In this document: piece by piece, positions 27,627 through 36,331 of the stretch
Layout: the number at the start of each line of letters is the position of its first letter
Position numbering within the stretch: the stretch's first letter is position 1
DNA from: an uncultured bacterium
GTDB lineage: Bacteria > Cyanobacteriota > Vampirovibrionia > Gastranaerophilales > Gastranaerophilaceae
Direction of reading: 5' to 3'
DNA: 53,687 nucleotides
Assembly: GCA_905215335.1 (NCBI GenBank)
Contig: CAJMPQ010000010.1
Location: forward strand, 1 to 53,687
Notes under the pieces: generated by a model
The model's database searches: none
Seen by the model: the letters and a program-made list of their open reading frames with translations, nothing else
Told to the model about the DNA's origin: nothing
Made by a program: the position numbers and the translations under genes

Positions 27627-29090
27627 ATGGCAGAAGTTAGAGTTAGAATAGCACCATCTCCAAGTGGAAACTTGCACGTTGGTACTGCTAGAACAGCATT
27701 ATTTAATTACTTATTCGCAAAAAAAATGGGCGGAAAATTCGTTTTAAGAATCGAAGATACTGATGCTGAAAGAACAAGCCAAGAATACATTGATAATATT
27801 TTTGACAGTTTAAAGGCACTAGGCTTAAATTGGGATGAAGGTCCTGACGTTGGTGGACCTTACGGACCATATACGCAATCTGAAAGATTTGATATTTATC
27901 CAAAATATGTACAAAAGCTTTTAGATTCAGGATTTGCTTATGAATGCTTCTGTACTCCAGAAGAACTTGAAAAAGAAAAAGAAGAAGCTACAGCAGCTAA
28001 AAAGCCTTATGTTTATTCTAAAAAATGTGAAAATCTTACAGAAGAAGAAAAAGCTAAACTTAGAGCTGAAGGAAGAAAACCAGCTATCAGATTTAATATA
28101 GCAAAAGCTCAAAAAGCTTTCCACGATTCTTCTATACTAAAATTCAATGACCTTGTAAAAGGTGAATTACATATGGATACAGATTTATTAGGCGACTTTG
28201 TTATCCAAAAATCAAATGGAGCTCCAACTTACAACTTTGCAGTTGTAATTGATGATGCTTTAATGAAAATTTCTCACGTTATTAGAGGGGAAGACCATAT
28301 TTCAAATACATACAAACAAATCTTAATCTTCGAAGCTTTAGGATTTGAAGTACCTCAATTTGGACACTTAGGTATGATTTTAGCTCCAGATAGAAGTAAG
28401 TTATCAAAAAGACACGGTGCAACAGCTGTTTCAGACTTTGTAAAACAAGGTTATCTAACAGAAGCACTTATCAACTTTGTAGCTTTATTAGGTTGGGCAC
28501 CTTCTGATGGCGAAGAAATTAAACCTGTTGAAGAAATTGCTAAAGATTTCAGAATTAACGAAATTTCTTCTTCTAATTCAATTTTTGAATATGACAAATT
28601 AAAATGGATGAACAGCCATTATATAAAAATGCTTCCTATTGAAAAATTGAAAGAAATGTTAAAACCATATTTAACACAATACAATTTGGAAGAATTAACA
28701 GATGCTCAATACACAAAAATGGTTGAAATCACAAGAGAACCATTAACATTATTATCTGACATCACAGATGCAGTACCTTACTTCTTTGGAAAAGATGTAA
28801 AAATTGAACCTGAAGTTCAAACTGACGTTCTTGATACTGAAGTTTCACAAAACGTATTGAAAGATTTTGTTGCAAAAGCTCAAGATTGGGAATGGACAGA
28901 AGAAAATCTTCACGAAAAACTTGAAGAATTTAGAGGCGAATGGAAAGCTCAAGGTGTAAAACCTAAAGTTACAATGTGGGCAATCAGAGCAGCTATTTCA
29001 GGAAGAACAAGAGGTGCTGATATGATTGGTATTCTTGAAATCCTAGGTAAAGAAACTTGTCTATACAGAGCTAAACAAGCTATAAAATAA
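27627..29090 (+). CDS. gltX: Glutamyl-tRNA synthetase
   Basis: Charges tRNA(Glu) (and possibly tRNA(Gln) in organisms using the amidotransferase route). The class I signature HIGH appears as PSGNLHVGTARTALFN and the KMSKS loop as KLSKRHGA near residue 255. DTDAERTSQEY and VIRGEDHISNTYKQ are also conserved. The C-terminal anticodon-binding region covers about 330-487. Length 487 is typical. It has an AAGGA ribosome site, its own promoter and a terminator, so it is a single-gene unit. Confidence 0.98.
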   Translation: MAEVRVRIAPSPSGNLHVGTARTALFNYLFAKKMGGKFVLRIEDTDAERTSQEYIDNIFDSLKALGLNWDEGPDVGGPYGPYTQSERFDIYPKYVQKLLDSGFAYECFCTPEELEKEKEEATAAKKPYVYSKKCENLTEEEKAKLRAEGRKPAIRFNIAKAQKAFHDSSILKFNDLVKGELHMDTDLLGDFVIQKSNGAPTYNFAVVIDDALMKISHVIRGEDHISNTYKQILIFEALGFEVPQFGHLGMILAPDRSKLSKRHGATAVSDFVKQGYLTEALINFVALLGWAPSDGEEIKPVEEIAKDFRINEISSSNSIFEYDKLKWMNSHYIKMLPIEKLKEMLKPYLTQYNLEELTDAQYTKMVEITREPLTLLSDITDAVPYFFGKDVKIEPEVQTDVLDTEVSQNVLKDFVAKAQDWEWTEENLHEKLEEFRGEWKAQGVKPKVTMWAIRAAISGRTRGADMIGILEILGKETCLYRAKQAIK

Positions 29091-29115
29091 TAGATAAGAA
29101 AAATACTTCAAAAAT

Positions 29116-29142
29116 AAAAACCTCAGACTTTCTGAGGTTTTT
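29116..29142 (+). terminator. Intrinsic terminator of gltX
   Basis: AAAAACCTCAGA pairs with TCTGAGGTTTTT around a 3-nt loop and is followed by further T residues. The stem is perfect. Confidence 0.88.
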
Positions 29143-29257
29143 ATTTTTTGCAGAAAATTGTAAACAAATGTAAAAAATCTCAACAAATATCTCAAGTTAA
29201 TAAACAAACATACCGAATAGTAAAATGTGGTTACGAAATATTGAAAGAGGTTTTAAA

Positions 29258-29479
29258 ATGGAATTTAAATTTGATGAAACAACATTACTAGAACACAAAA
29301 ATAACGAAGAAAATGACACAAATTCTTATATGATAATTTCAAAAGCTCCATCAGTAAAAGAAGCTGATATGCAAAATATTATTGAAATTATTGATGAATC
29401 AGGCCATGAAGTAAGTTGCACTTATGATAAATTTGTTGAGATTTTTGACGAACAAGGTTTATCTGGATTTATTTTATAG
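29258..29479 (+). CDS. Small acidic protein of unknown function
   Basis: A 73-residue acidic protein starting MEFKFDETTLLEHKNNEEND. An earlier in-frame ATG at 29225 exists, but AGAGG sits 7 nt before the ATG at 29258, so I use the later start. Predicted alpha/beta pattern with SVKEADMQNIIEIIDESGHE and VSCTYDKFVEIFDEQGLSGF; no Cys pairs or membrane helix. It lies alone between two intrinsic terminators. Family not recognised. Confidence 0.65.
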   Translation: MEFKFDETTLLEHKNNEENDTNSYMIISKAPSVKEADMQNIIEIIDESGHEVSCTYDKFVEIFDEQGLSGFIL

Positions 29480-29503
29480 AAGAAATAGCTGAAATATGAA
29501 AGC

Positions 29504-29532
29504 AAAAGAGATACTTAATAAGTATCTCTTTT
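29504..29532 (+). terminator. Intrinsic terminator of the small acidic gene
   Basis: AAAAGAGATACT (29504-29515) pairs with AGTATCTCTTTT (29521-29532), with a 5-nt loop and a T run. Confidence 0.85.
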
Positions 29533-29557
29533 TGTTTGTAAAAACAAAAAATATTTA

Positions 29558-29566
29558 TGCTAATAT
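29558..29566 (+). promoter_or_regulatory. Extended -10 promoter of rsmH, predicted leaderless
   Basis: TGCTAATAT is an extended -10 whose hexamer (29561-29566) ends exactly 6 nt before the rsmH ATG at 29573. No ribosome site is present between them, so the transcript would begin at the start codon. Confidence 0.45.
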
Positions 29567-29572
29567 AAATTT

Positions 29573-30508
29573 ATGAATAATTTTAAACACTATACAGTAA
29601 TGAAAAATGAAGCCGTAGATGCACTAGATTGCAAAGACGGATTAGTTTACGTAGACTGCACTTTAGGCGGTGGCGGACATAGCGAACTGATATTACAAAG
29701 AATCTCTCCAAATGGAAAACTTATATCTTTTGATATAGATCAAGACGCTATTGATGCAGCTTCAGAAAGATTACAGGAATATAAAAACCTTACAATTGTA
29801 AAAAACTCATATACAAATATAAAAGAAGTTCTAAAAAATTTAGGAATTGAAAAAATTACCGGCGGTATTTTATTTGACCTTGGAGCATCATACCACCAAT
29901 TAACAAAACAAGAACGAGGTTTTTCGTTTTCAAAAGAAGCTCCTCTTGATATGAGATTTAACATGGATTCTGACTTCTCTGCAGATGACGTTGTAAATGG
30001 ATATTCTGAAGATGAATTAGTAAGAATTTTTTCAGAATACGGCGAAGAAAGATTTTCTAAAAGAATTGCCAGAAAGATTGTTGAACAACGAAAAATAAAA
30101 AAAATAGAAACAACTACAGAACTTGCAAACCTAATAATTAACTGCACACCAAAAGTTAAAAGTTCTATTCACCCGGCTACAAGAGTATTTCAAGCCATTC
30201 GCATAGAGGTAAATGATGAGTTACAAAATGTTAAAAACACTTTAAATGATGTATTGGATTTATTAGACTTTGGTGCTATAATCAGTGTAATAAGTTTTCA
30301 CTCGTTAGAAGACAGAGTTGTTAAACAAGTATTTAAATACCACTCAACACGCTGCCACTGCGAGAAAAATCAAATGATATGTCATTGTCCTCCTCCTATT
30401 TTAGAGTTGGTAAACAAAAAACCGATAATGGCATCTGAGCAGGAGATTAAAGAAAACCCACCTTCAAGAAGTGCAAAACTAAGAATTGCAAGGTGTATAA
30501 GAAAATAA
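29573..30508 (+). CDS. rsmH: 16S rRNA (cytosine1402-N4)-methyltransferase
   Basis: SAM-dependent methyltransferase acting on C1402 in the 30S decoding centre (formerly MraW). The SAM loop VDCTLGGGGHSELIL lies at residues 28-42. GILFDLGASYHQL, FSFSKEAPLDMRFNM and VISFHSLEDRVVKQ are conserved through to the C terminus. Length 311 is normal. It starts the dcw-type gene pair with an FtsL-like protein, but mraZ and the mur genes are not adjacent. There is no SD in front of the ATG. Confidence 0.97.
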   Translation: MNNFKHYTVMKNEAVDALDCKDGLVYVDCTLGGGGHSELILQRISPNGKLISFDIDQDAIDAASERLQEYKNLTIVKNSYTNIKEVLKNLGIEKITGGILFDLGASYHQLTKQERGFSFSKEAPLDMRFNMDSDFSADDVVNGYSEDELVRIFSEYGEERFSKRIARKIVEQRKIKKIETTTELANLIINCTPKVKSSIHPATRVFQAIRIEVNDELQNVKNTLNDVLDLLDFGAIISVISFHSLEDRVVKQVFKYHSTRCHCEKNQMICHCPPPILELVNKKPIMASEQEIKENPPSRSAKLRIARCIRK

Positions 30509-30546
30509 AGGGTAGTTTAAAAGTTTATTGGTAGGTAGTTTAGGGA

Positions 30547-31017
30547 ATGAATTTAAAAACAGCGAGAGTATTAGAAGAACAAGAGTTTCTATATAACCAA
30601 AGTTATAATAGTAATCCAATAAAAGAAGAAAATCCTGTAATTGAAGGATCATTTTATCAGGCAAAACCGATAACAATAAGAGAGATGGTTACTAGAAAAA
30701 TTAATAAATCTCTATGTTTTTGTTTAATGGTTACAATTGGAATAACTTTTGTAAGCTATTATATTGCAATGAATTATGAAGCTAAGCTTAACAACTTAGA
30801 TAATGAAATTGTAAGATTAAACGCTGAAAATCAAGATTTACAAGCTGAATTGGACAGGTTAAAATCATTCAATAATGTAGATAACAAAATTGGAGAATTT
30901 AACTTATTACAAAAAGCTGATAAAGTTATAGAAGTAACCGCTTTGAGCGCAAAAAATAAAGTAGTTACACCTACAAAAACAGCTTCTAGCAACTTTAATT
31001 GGGCTATTGGATATTAA
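30547..31017 (+). CDS. FtsL-like bitopic cell-division protein (candidate)
   Basis: The 156-residue product has a soluble N-terminal part (about 58 residues), one transmembrane helix (CFCLMVTIGITFVSYYIAM) and a leucine-zipper-like coiled coil outside the membrane (LNNLDNEIVRLNAENQDLQ, then AELDRLKSF). A short tail follows. This topology and the position right after rsmH match FtsL, which bridges FtsB/FtsQ with FtsW/FtsI at the septum. Sequence conservation in FtsL is very low, so the name rests on topology and gene order. The N-terminal part is longer than usual. Confidence 0.6.
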   Translation: MNLKTARVLEEQEFLYNQSYNSNPIKEENPVIEGSFYQAKPITIREMVTRKINKSLCFCLMVTIGITFVSYYIAMNYEAKLNNLDNEIVRLNAENQDLQAELDRLKSFNNVDNKIGEFNLLQKADKVIEVTALSAKNKVVTPTKTASSNFNWAIGY

Positions 31018-31039
31018 AAACAATAAAAAAATTTATTAG

Positions 31040-31075
31040 AAAAAATCTCTTACATCTATGCGTAAGAGATTTTTT
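31040..31075 (+). terminator. Terminator of rsmH-ftsL overlapping the end of the opposing gene
   Basis: AAAAAATCTCTTAC pairs with GTAAGAGATTTTTT. The right arm contains the stop and last codons of the glycosyltransferase gene on the minus strand (stop at 31056-31058). Confidence 0.85.
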
Positions 31076-31937
31076 CTAATATTGGAATTGCTCCAAACAA
31101 ATAATAAACCTTTCTCGTTTCCCACTCATAAATTTTAAATACAGTAAAACCAAATATTTGAAAACTATTTTTTCTTTTTATAAGATTTTTAGCCCTTGAA
31201 GTCAAATTATGCTCCCTAAAGAACTTTAGTACATTTTCTTTTGACCTCAGAGCATCTTTTCTCTTTTTATCTGACGTTCTCATAGTTTTAACCGTAGAAT
31301 TATTATTTGTCCAATAGTGATAATAAGTATTAGGTACAGTAACTATTTTATTTGAGAAATATACAGCTCTAGTTACAAAATCAACATCTTCAAAAAACAT
31401 ACCTTCTATAAACCTTAAGGATAGCGCGTCTAAAAAAGATCTTTTATAAACTTTATTCCACACATAACACATATCTGGCACATGTGCTACATCAATTTTT
31501 TCTTGAGGGTCTATATACACGCTTTCGTCATTATATTTCAACCTTATTTTACTCATTGAATGTCTTTCTCGAATTATAGATGCACAAGACACATCTGCAT
31601 TATATTTTAAAGATGCACTTAGCAACATCTCAAAATAATCTTGATCAACCCAATCATCAGAATCCACAAATGCAATATACGAACCTGTAGCATTATCTAA
31701 ACCAACATTTCTGGCCTTACTTTGTCCAAAGTTTTCTTGAGCAAAAACTTTCACTCGATTATCTCTTTGAGCAAATTCATTACAAATAGATAAACTATTG
31801 TCTTTAGACCCATCATCAACTAATATAAGTTCTAAATTTGAATATGTTTGATTTAAAACACTAGACACACACTTATTTAAAAACTCTTCAGCATTATACA
31901 CAGGTATAATAATACTTATTTTTACATCTTCCAACAT
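31056..31937 (-). CDS. Family 2 glycosyltransferase
   Basis: GT-A type sugar transferase for cell-surface polysaccharide. KISIIIPVYNAEEFLNKCV, LILVDDGSKDNS, ARNVGLDNATGSYIAFVDSD (the DxD metal site) and FFEDVDFVTRAVYFS are present. A longer frame opens at 32069, adding 44 residues (hydrophobic, unlike GT2 enzymes). I prefer the ATG at 31937: the catalytic domain begins there and an extended -10 (TGCGATAAT) ends 6 nt upstream, whereas neither start has an SD. No polysaccharide cluster surrounds it. Acceptor and sugar are unknown. Confidence 0.9.
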   Translation of the reverse strand: MLEDVKISIIIPVYNAEEFLNKCVSSVLNQTYSNLELILVDDGSKDNSLSICNEFAQRDNRVKVFAQENFGQSKARNVGLDNATGSYIAFVDSDDWVDQDYFEMLLSASLKYNADVSCASIIRERHSMSKIRLKYNDESVYIDPQEKIDVAHVPDMCYVWNKVYKRSFLDALSLRFIEGMFFEDVDFVTRAVYFSNKIVTVPNTYYHYWTNNNSTVKTMRTSDKKRKDALRSKENVLKFFREHNLTSRAKNLIKRKNSFQIFGFTVFKIYEWETRKVYYLFGAIPILEKISYA

Positions 31938-31943
31938 ATAAAA

Positions 31944-31952
31944 ATTATCGCA
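31944..31952 (-). promoter_or_regulatory. Extended -10 promoter of the glycosyltransferase, predicted leaderless
   Basis: On the minus strand TGCGATAAT is an extended -10. Its hexamer (31944-31949) ends exactly 6 nt before the ATG at 31937. Confidence 0.4.
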
Positions 31953-32159
31953 ATACCTATACAAAAATAAAATTACCCATGTGACTAAATTAATACTAAA
32001 ATAAGGATTTCTACTGAAATAATAAGTTATATTACAAAACAACTCTAACTTTCGTTTGAAAAAAACCATACTTTAGTAGGAAATTTTAAAATTGACCCTA
32101 AAGTTATTAAAATTTATGCCGTATATAAAATAGAAAGCATGTATTCAGAAGGATAAATT

Positions 32160-33404
32160 ATGGTAAAAGAAGAGAAAAAGCAAGTAGGAGTTTCATTATT
32201 TAGTCAATCTGAAAATTTAATAGGCGGTGATCCTATTGAAGAAATGTTTGCACTAAACTTAGGTGATTTTATATCTGAAAGTCTTATATCTGAAGATTTA
32301 GCAAAAAAAATCAGTTCTACAGCAAATAAAAAAGAACGATTAAAAAATCAATTAAGAGAATTAATTGACATTTATTCTTCTAAAAATACATTATGCGTCC
32401 TAAACTTTGATAAGAAAGAAGAACAAGCAATCTACAACTCAATTTCAAAATCTATAGTTCAAATGATAGAAGTTGATAGTTGCAAAATATATTTTGTAAA
32501 AGAAGAAAGTGGACTATCTTTAATTGGTACATCTAATGCTGAAGATAATTCAGAATGTAATACTAAATTAGAAGAATTAATACATGCTGACATTATTGCA
32601 AAAAACAATTATGTATGTATTCCAATGAGAAGCTCTACTCTTCCAATTGGTGCAATTGAAATAAAACATAGTAATAAATTAGAAGAAGACTATTTAGAAC
32701 TTGTAATAAGTATTGCAAACTTATTAGGAACAACAATTACGCTACAAAACCAAGTTGAAAAAACTCATACTCTAATTGAAACACCTGAAACTTCAGAAAT
32801 TGAATTCAAACAATTAAGAGCTGAATTAACAGCACTGATTGGTGATTTATGTGATTATCAACAAAGTTTTGTAGAAGCATTAGCTAACGCGTCAGACAGA
32901 AAAGGTCAATACACAGTATCTCACTCTAGAAATACTGCAAAAATTGCTAGAAATATCTGTAAAAATCTTGGCTTAAATGAAAAAACAACTGACTTAATTT
33001 ACTATGCCGGCTTATTACAAAATATAGGAAAAATCACACTTCCTGAAAAATTATTCGCAAACAATGGTAAATTATCACCTGAAGAATTAGAAAAAATTAA
33101 AAATCACACCAATATTGGCGTAAACTTACTAATGAATATAAACTTCTTATCGGAAGTTGTACCATACATAACTTATCAAACAGAAAGAGTTGATGGTTCA
33201 GGAACTCCAGAAGGATTGAAAGGTCAATCAATACCACTAGGTTCAAGAATTATAGCAGTAGCAGACGCATATTCAGCTATGACATCAGACAGACCATATA
33301 GAAAAGCTATGGATAGCAAACAAGCATTAGAAATTCTATCAAGCGAAGTTGATAAAAAATGGGATAGAGATGTCCTAAACGCTTTAGCTCAATCTGTAAA
33401 ATAA
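32160..33404 (+). CDS. GAF-like plus degenerate HD-GYP domain protein
   Basis: Residues about 80-200 look like a GAF sensory domain (SKSIVQMIEVDSCKIYFVKE, YVCIPMRSSTLPIGAIEIKH). Residues 225-410 are an HD-GYP-type domain, the class that hydrolyses cyclic di-GMP. His255 (HSRNTAKIA), His316 (NHTNIG) and DAYSAMTSDRPYR are kept. The HD pair of LLHDIGK is replaced by Gln-Asn (LLQNIGK, 287-288). The HHE motif is replaced by YQTE (339-342), and GYP by GTP. With those metal ligands lost it is probably catalytically inactive and may act as a receptor or adaptor. AAGGA precedes the start. No diguanylate cyclase is nearby. Confidence 0.88.
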   Translation: MVKEEKKQVGVSLFSQSENLIGGDPIEEMFALNLGDFISESLISEDLAKKISSTANKKERLKNQLRELIDIYSSKNTLCVLNFDKKEEQAIYNSISKSIVQMIEVDSCKIYFVKEESGLSLIGTSNAEDNSECNTKLEELIHADIIAKNNYVCIPMRSSTLPIGAIEIKHSNKLEEDYLELVISIANLLGTTITLQNQVEKTHTLIETPETSEIEFKQLRAELTALIGDLCDYQQSFVEALANASDRKGQYTVSHSRNTAKIARNICKNLGLNEKTTDLIYYAGLLQNIGKITLPEKLFANNGKLSPEELEKIKNHTNIGVNLLMNINFLSEVVPYITYQTERVDGSGTPEGLKGQSIPLGSRIIAVADAYSAMTSDRPYRKAMDSKQALEILSSEVDKKWDRDVLNALAQSVK

Positions 33405-33427
33405 AAACAATCGAAAACTTAAATATA

Positions 33428-33453
33428 AAAGGAAATCTTGAGAGATTTCCTTT
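33428..33453. terminator. Bidirectional intrinsic terminator
   Basis: AAAGGAAATCT pairs with AGATTTCCTTT around the loop TGAG, with T7 on the right and an A-rich left side. It lies between the HD-GYP-like gene and the convergent DUF2229 gene. Confidence 0.85.
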
Positions 33454-33477
33454 TTTTATTTATTAAATTTATAAATC

Positions 33478-34563
33478 TTATTGTACTGTTTTTGTTTCGA
33501 TAAATTCTGTATTTGGTGAATACTGAGTTTCTTTACCATCAATATTCAATTTACTTACAATATTTGCACGTTTTTTACGGAATAACATATCTACAAAAGC
33601 TTCCAAACGGGTTACAAAACCAGCTTCACCAGTTTGTTCATCAATTGTAAGATTTAATAATGGTTTGTTAAATTGTTTTGCACGACGAGTAATTCTTTCT
33701 ACCATCAAAGAATCTGGTCCACAACCAAATGCTGTAATAGTAATAACCCCGTCAACCTTATTATCTTTCAAATAATGACCGGCACAACCTGTCATTTCAT
33801 CTTCGTTAGCCCAGTATTTTTCACTACCAAGACTTGCAATACCTTCATCAAGTTGTTCTGAAGATAATTGAAGAGCTGTGCAAACTTTAACATCCATATT
33901 TTCAAGTTTATCCAATATCTTCATACAAACACGTTCGTCATAAATATTGTATCCGTGACCAACCAACGCAATTGAAATCGGATATTCTTTAGTTGTATTT
34001 GCAATAACAACTTTACCTTGTAATGCATAACTCAAAGCTTTTGAATAAGGCATACCTGATTTTGTCATAACGTAAAAATTGTTATAACATCTCCAACCAG
34101 CCTTAGAAGCTCTTTTTATAACTTTCATATCTGTAATACCAAAAGGTCTTACAGCTTCTGATAAAAACTCATATAAACCTTGATTTTTTTCTGATTTATC
34201 TAATGTAGCTTCAATCATAGTAAATGGTTCTTTTACAACATTACGAACCAAATCTGGCAACCCTCTGATTTTTGAACAATTATAAATTTTATTATCAATA
34301 GATTGCAAAGATGGTACCAAAATTTTATCTACACCCTTGTGAATTAAATTTAAAATGTGTCCAATATAAACTTTAATAGGTAAACAAGTTTCTGTAACAA
34401 CTAAACCTGCACCGTCAGACATAGTCTGCTTTGTTGTAACATCAGACAATACAATTTTTATACCAAGGTCATTAAAAAATCCATAATAAAAAGGGTAATT
34501 GTTATAAAATGACATTGCTCTCGGTATACCAATAACTTTTTCTTCGTTTTTTGAATTTACCAT
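33478..34563 (-). CDS. Acyl-CoA dehydratase activase-related protein (DUF2229)
   Basis: The start EEKVIGIPRAMSFYNNYPFY with GIKIVLSDVTTKQTM and TETCLPIKVYIGH matches the DUF2229 domain found beside 2-hydroxyacyl-CoA dehydratase activases. Several conserved Cys (TETCLP, YNCSKIRGL, MTGCAGHY, AFGCGPDSLM) suggest an iron-sulphur site. At 361 residues it is a stand-alone version; related proteins are often fused to an ASKHA ATPase domain. The biochemical role of these stand-alone proteins is not known to me. AGGG lies 8 nt before the ATG. It follows the U32-like gene on the same strand by 73 nt. Confidence 0.85.
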   Translation of the reverse strand: MVNSKNEEKVIGIPRAMSFYNNYPFYYGFFNDLGIKIVLSDVTTKQTMSDGAGLVVTETCLPIKVYIGHILNLIHKGVDKILVPSLQSIDNKIYNCSKIRGLPDLVRNVVKEPFTMIEATLDKSEKNQGLYEFLSEAVRPFGITDMKVIKRASKAGWRCYNNFYVMTKSGMPYSKALSYALQGKVVIANTTKEYPISIALVGHGYNIYDERVCMKILDKLENMDVKVCTALQLSSEQLDEGIASLGSEKYWANEDEMTGCAGHYLKDNKVDGVITITAFGCGPDSLMVERITRRAKQFNKPLLNLTIDEQTGEAGFVTRLEAFVDMLFRKKRANIVSKLNIDGKETQYSPNTEFIETKTVQ

Positions 34564-34636
34564 GACTAAATCCCTAATTTTCTTTTACTATGTATATAAT
34601 AGCTCAAAAAAATAAAATTTGATATAGTCTAAAGAA

Positions 34637-36289
34637 TTATTTAACATTTTGAGTTTCTATAAAAAATTTATTTAAAAGTAGAGGAATATACTTAGAATTT
34701 AAAGCACTAAAATCAAAAACAAATTCATTTATTCCAGCCTTTGATAAATCTTCAATATATGAAAAATCTTCCAATATAGAATCTTCGAACATATGCATTC
34801 TACAAAAGCCATCGCAAACAAATGGATAAATCTTTTTCAACATTGGATCTTGCAAAGCATAAGAACCATTATGGCAAGGAGCTTTACATGACAATCTTGA
34901 TACAATTGCACTATCATTATTTAACGGGCATAATCCCATACTAGAAACCCTTTTATTTCCTGCAATCGTATATTTACGATTTGGAATATCGTTCTTAATT
35001 TTCTTCAATGTTCTAATTGCTGAATGATAATCTCCAAAAGATGTAAAATCCACAGTATCAATAGATGCTAGATTATTTAAGCACTTTATAGACATACTGT
35101 TTAATAAATTTATACCTTGCCCAATTTCAAATGGAATTTGATTTATATCTGCATCGTTAATAAATTCCCAAAAATAACCAATATTATTAATAATCAAAGA
35201 ATCAGGAGCTGGAGCTGATAATAACAAATTTTTCTCATACTCATAAACTCTGTCAAAATCTCTTTCAATCAAAATATTAGGCGTTGATAACTGGAATTTT
35301 ATATTATATTTTTTACAAAAAGCCTTAACTTTGTTTAAAACCTCAGGGAAACTTCTCTCTGCCAAATCCGAAGTAGAAACAATTTCACCATATTCAATAG
35401 AATAAATAGGATTGCATCCTATCTTTTTCAAGTATTTTTCTAATTCTGAAATCTGCGCTAATCCTGTTAATCGCAAATTTATTCTATACTTATCTGTCAC
35501 TTGTAAATCTTTAGGCGTTCTAACTCTTTTTATATCCCAATCAAAAGACTTGATATTTCTAGCAAATTTAAAATCTTTACCTTCAGCACTTACAACTTCA
35601 CCTGAAAAATGATTTGTTTGATAAATACATTTTCTAACGTGTTTAAATGGTAACTTCTGATTTTTAAATAATTTTGGTTTATCTAAAATTTTTTCTATTA
35701 ACTCTATACCTTCTAAGATATCTTCTGAAGTTTGAAATTTACCTTTAATAACAACATTATCTATAGCTTTTAATTTGATAATATCTTCTGCACACCAAGG
35801 CAAATTATCCGAATCTATAGATAAAGGTAATTTGGTAAATTGTTTAATCTTTGCAATATTTTTCAAATAAATTTCTTCTGTAATAATTATTCCATCAATT
35901 TTATGGAAACTATTCATAAAATCTATTCCTGCAAGATTATGAATATCAAAATATGAATCTATAATTACTTTAAATGGAAGTTTGAAAACCTTAATAGCTT
36001 CAAGAACCGCAAAACTATTTATATAAATACCATCAATACCCGATGTTTTTAAATATTTCAAAAACTTTTTAATTTCCGGAAGTTCTTCTTCTACAATATC
36101 ATGCTTAAAATTTATAAATATGGAACTATCAGAAGCTTTTGCATTTGCTACAAAATCTTTAACATATTCAAAATTACCATCTAAAAACTTTTTATAATAA
36201 ACATAAAAATCCCTACAACGAGTCTTTTTAGAGAACTCAATAATATCTTCAGGCTTTTTAACAGGAGCAGTAATAAAAATCTCTTTCAT
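34637..36289 (-). CDS. Divergent peptidase-U32-like protein
   Basis: A 550-residue soluble protein resembling two TIM-barrel-like U32 halves. The N-terminal half is Cys-poor. The C-terminal half has the U32-type Cys arrangement (GLCPLNND, SCKAPCHNG, VCDGFCRMHMF), followed by IEDLSKAGINEFVFDF, the usual end of the family. In UbiU/UbiV and related proteins such Cys hold a [4Fe-4S] cluster. The U32 signature itself is not obvious, so protease, hydroxylase or radical-type activity cannot be assigned. No SD precedes the ATG; a TATAAT ends 6 nt upstream, so the mRNA is predicted leaderless. Confidence 0.7.
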   Translation of the reverse strand: MKEIFITAPVKKPEDIIEFSKKTRCRDFYVYYKKFLDGNFEYVKDFVANAKASDSSIFINFKHDIVEEELPEIKKFLKYLKTSGIDGIYINSFAVLEAIKVFKLPFKVIIDSYFDIHNLAGIDFMNSFHKIDGIIITEEIYLKNIAKIKQFTKLPLSIDSDNLPWCAEDIIKLKAIDNVVIKGKFQTSEDILEGIELIEKILDKPKLFKNQKLPFKHVRKCIYQTNHFSGEVVSAEGKDFKFARNIKSFDWDIKRVRTPKDLQVTDKYRINLRLTGLAQISELEKYLKKIGCNPIYSIEYGEIVSTSDLAERSFPEVLNKVKAFCKKYNIKFQLSTPNILIERDFDRVYEYEKNLLLSAPAPDSLIINNIGYFWEFINDADINQIPFEIGQGINLLNSMSIKCLNNLASIDTVDFTSFGDYHSAIRTLKKIKNDIPNRKYTIAGNKRVSSMGLCPLNNDSAIVSRLSCKAPCHNGSYALQDPMLKKIYPFVCDGFCRMHMFEDSILEDFSYIEDLSKAGINEFVFDFSALNSKYIPLLLNKFFIETQNVK

Positions 36290-36295
36290 ACAGTA

Positions 36296-36304
36296 ATTAT
36301 ATCA
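36296..36304 (-). promoter_or_regulatory. Extended -10 promoter of the U32-like gene, predicted leaderless
   Basis: Minus-strand TGATATAAT is a perfect extended -10. The hexamer (36296-36301) ends exactly 6 nt before the ATG at 36289. A weak TTGCTT lies 19 bp upstream. Confidence 0.5.
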
Positions 36305-36331
36305 TAATGTTTAGTAGAAAAAGCAAGTTCA

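Noticed and set aside
29225..29257. Upstream ATG extension of the small acidic gene
   Set aside because: The SD AGAGG lies inside this extension and is correctly spaced for the ATG at 29258.
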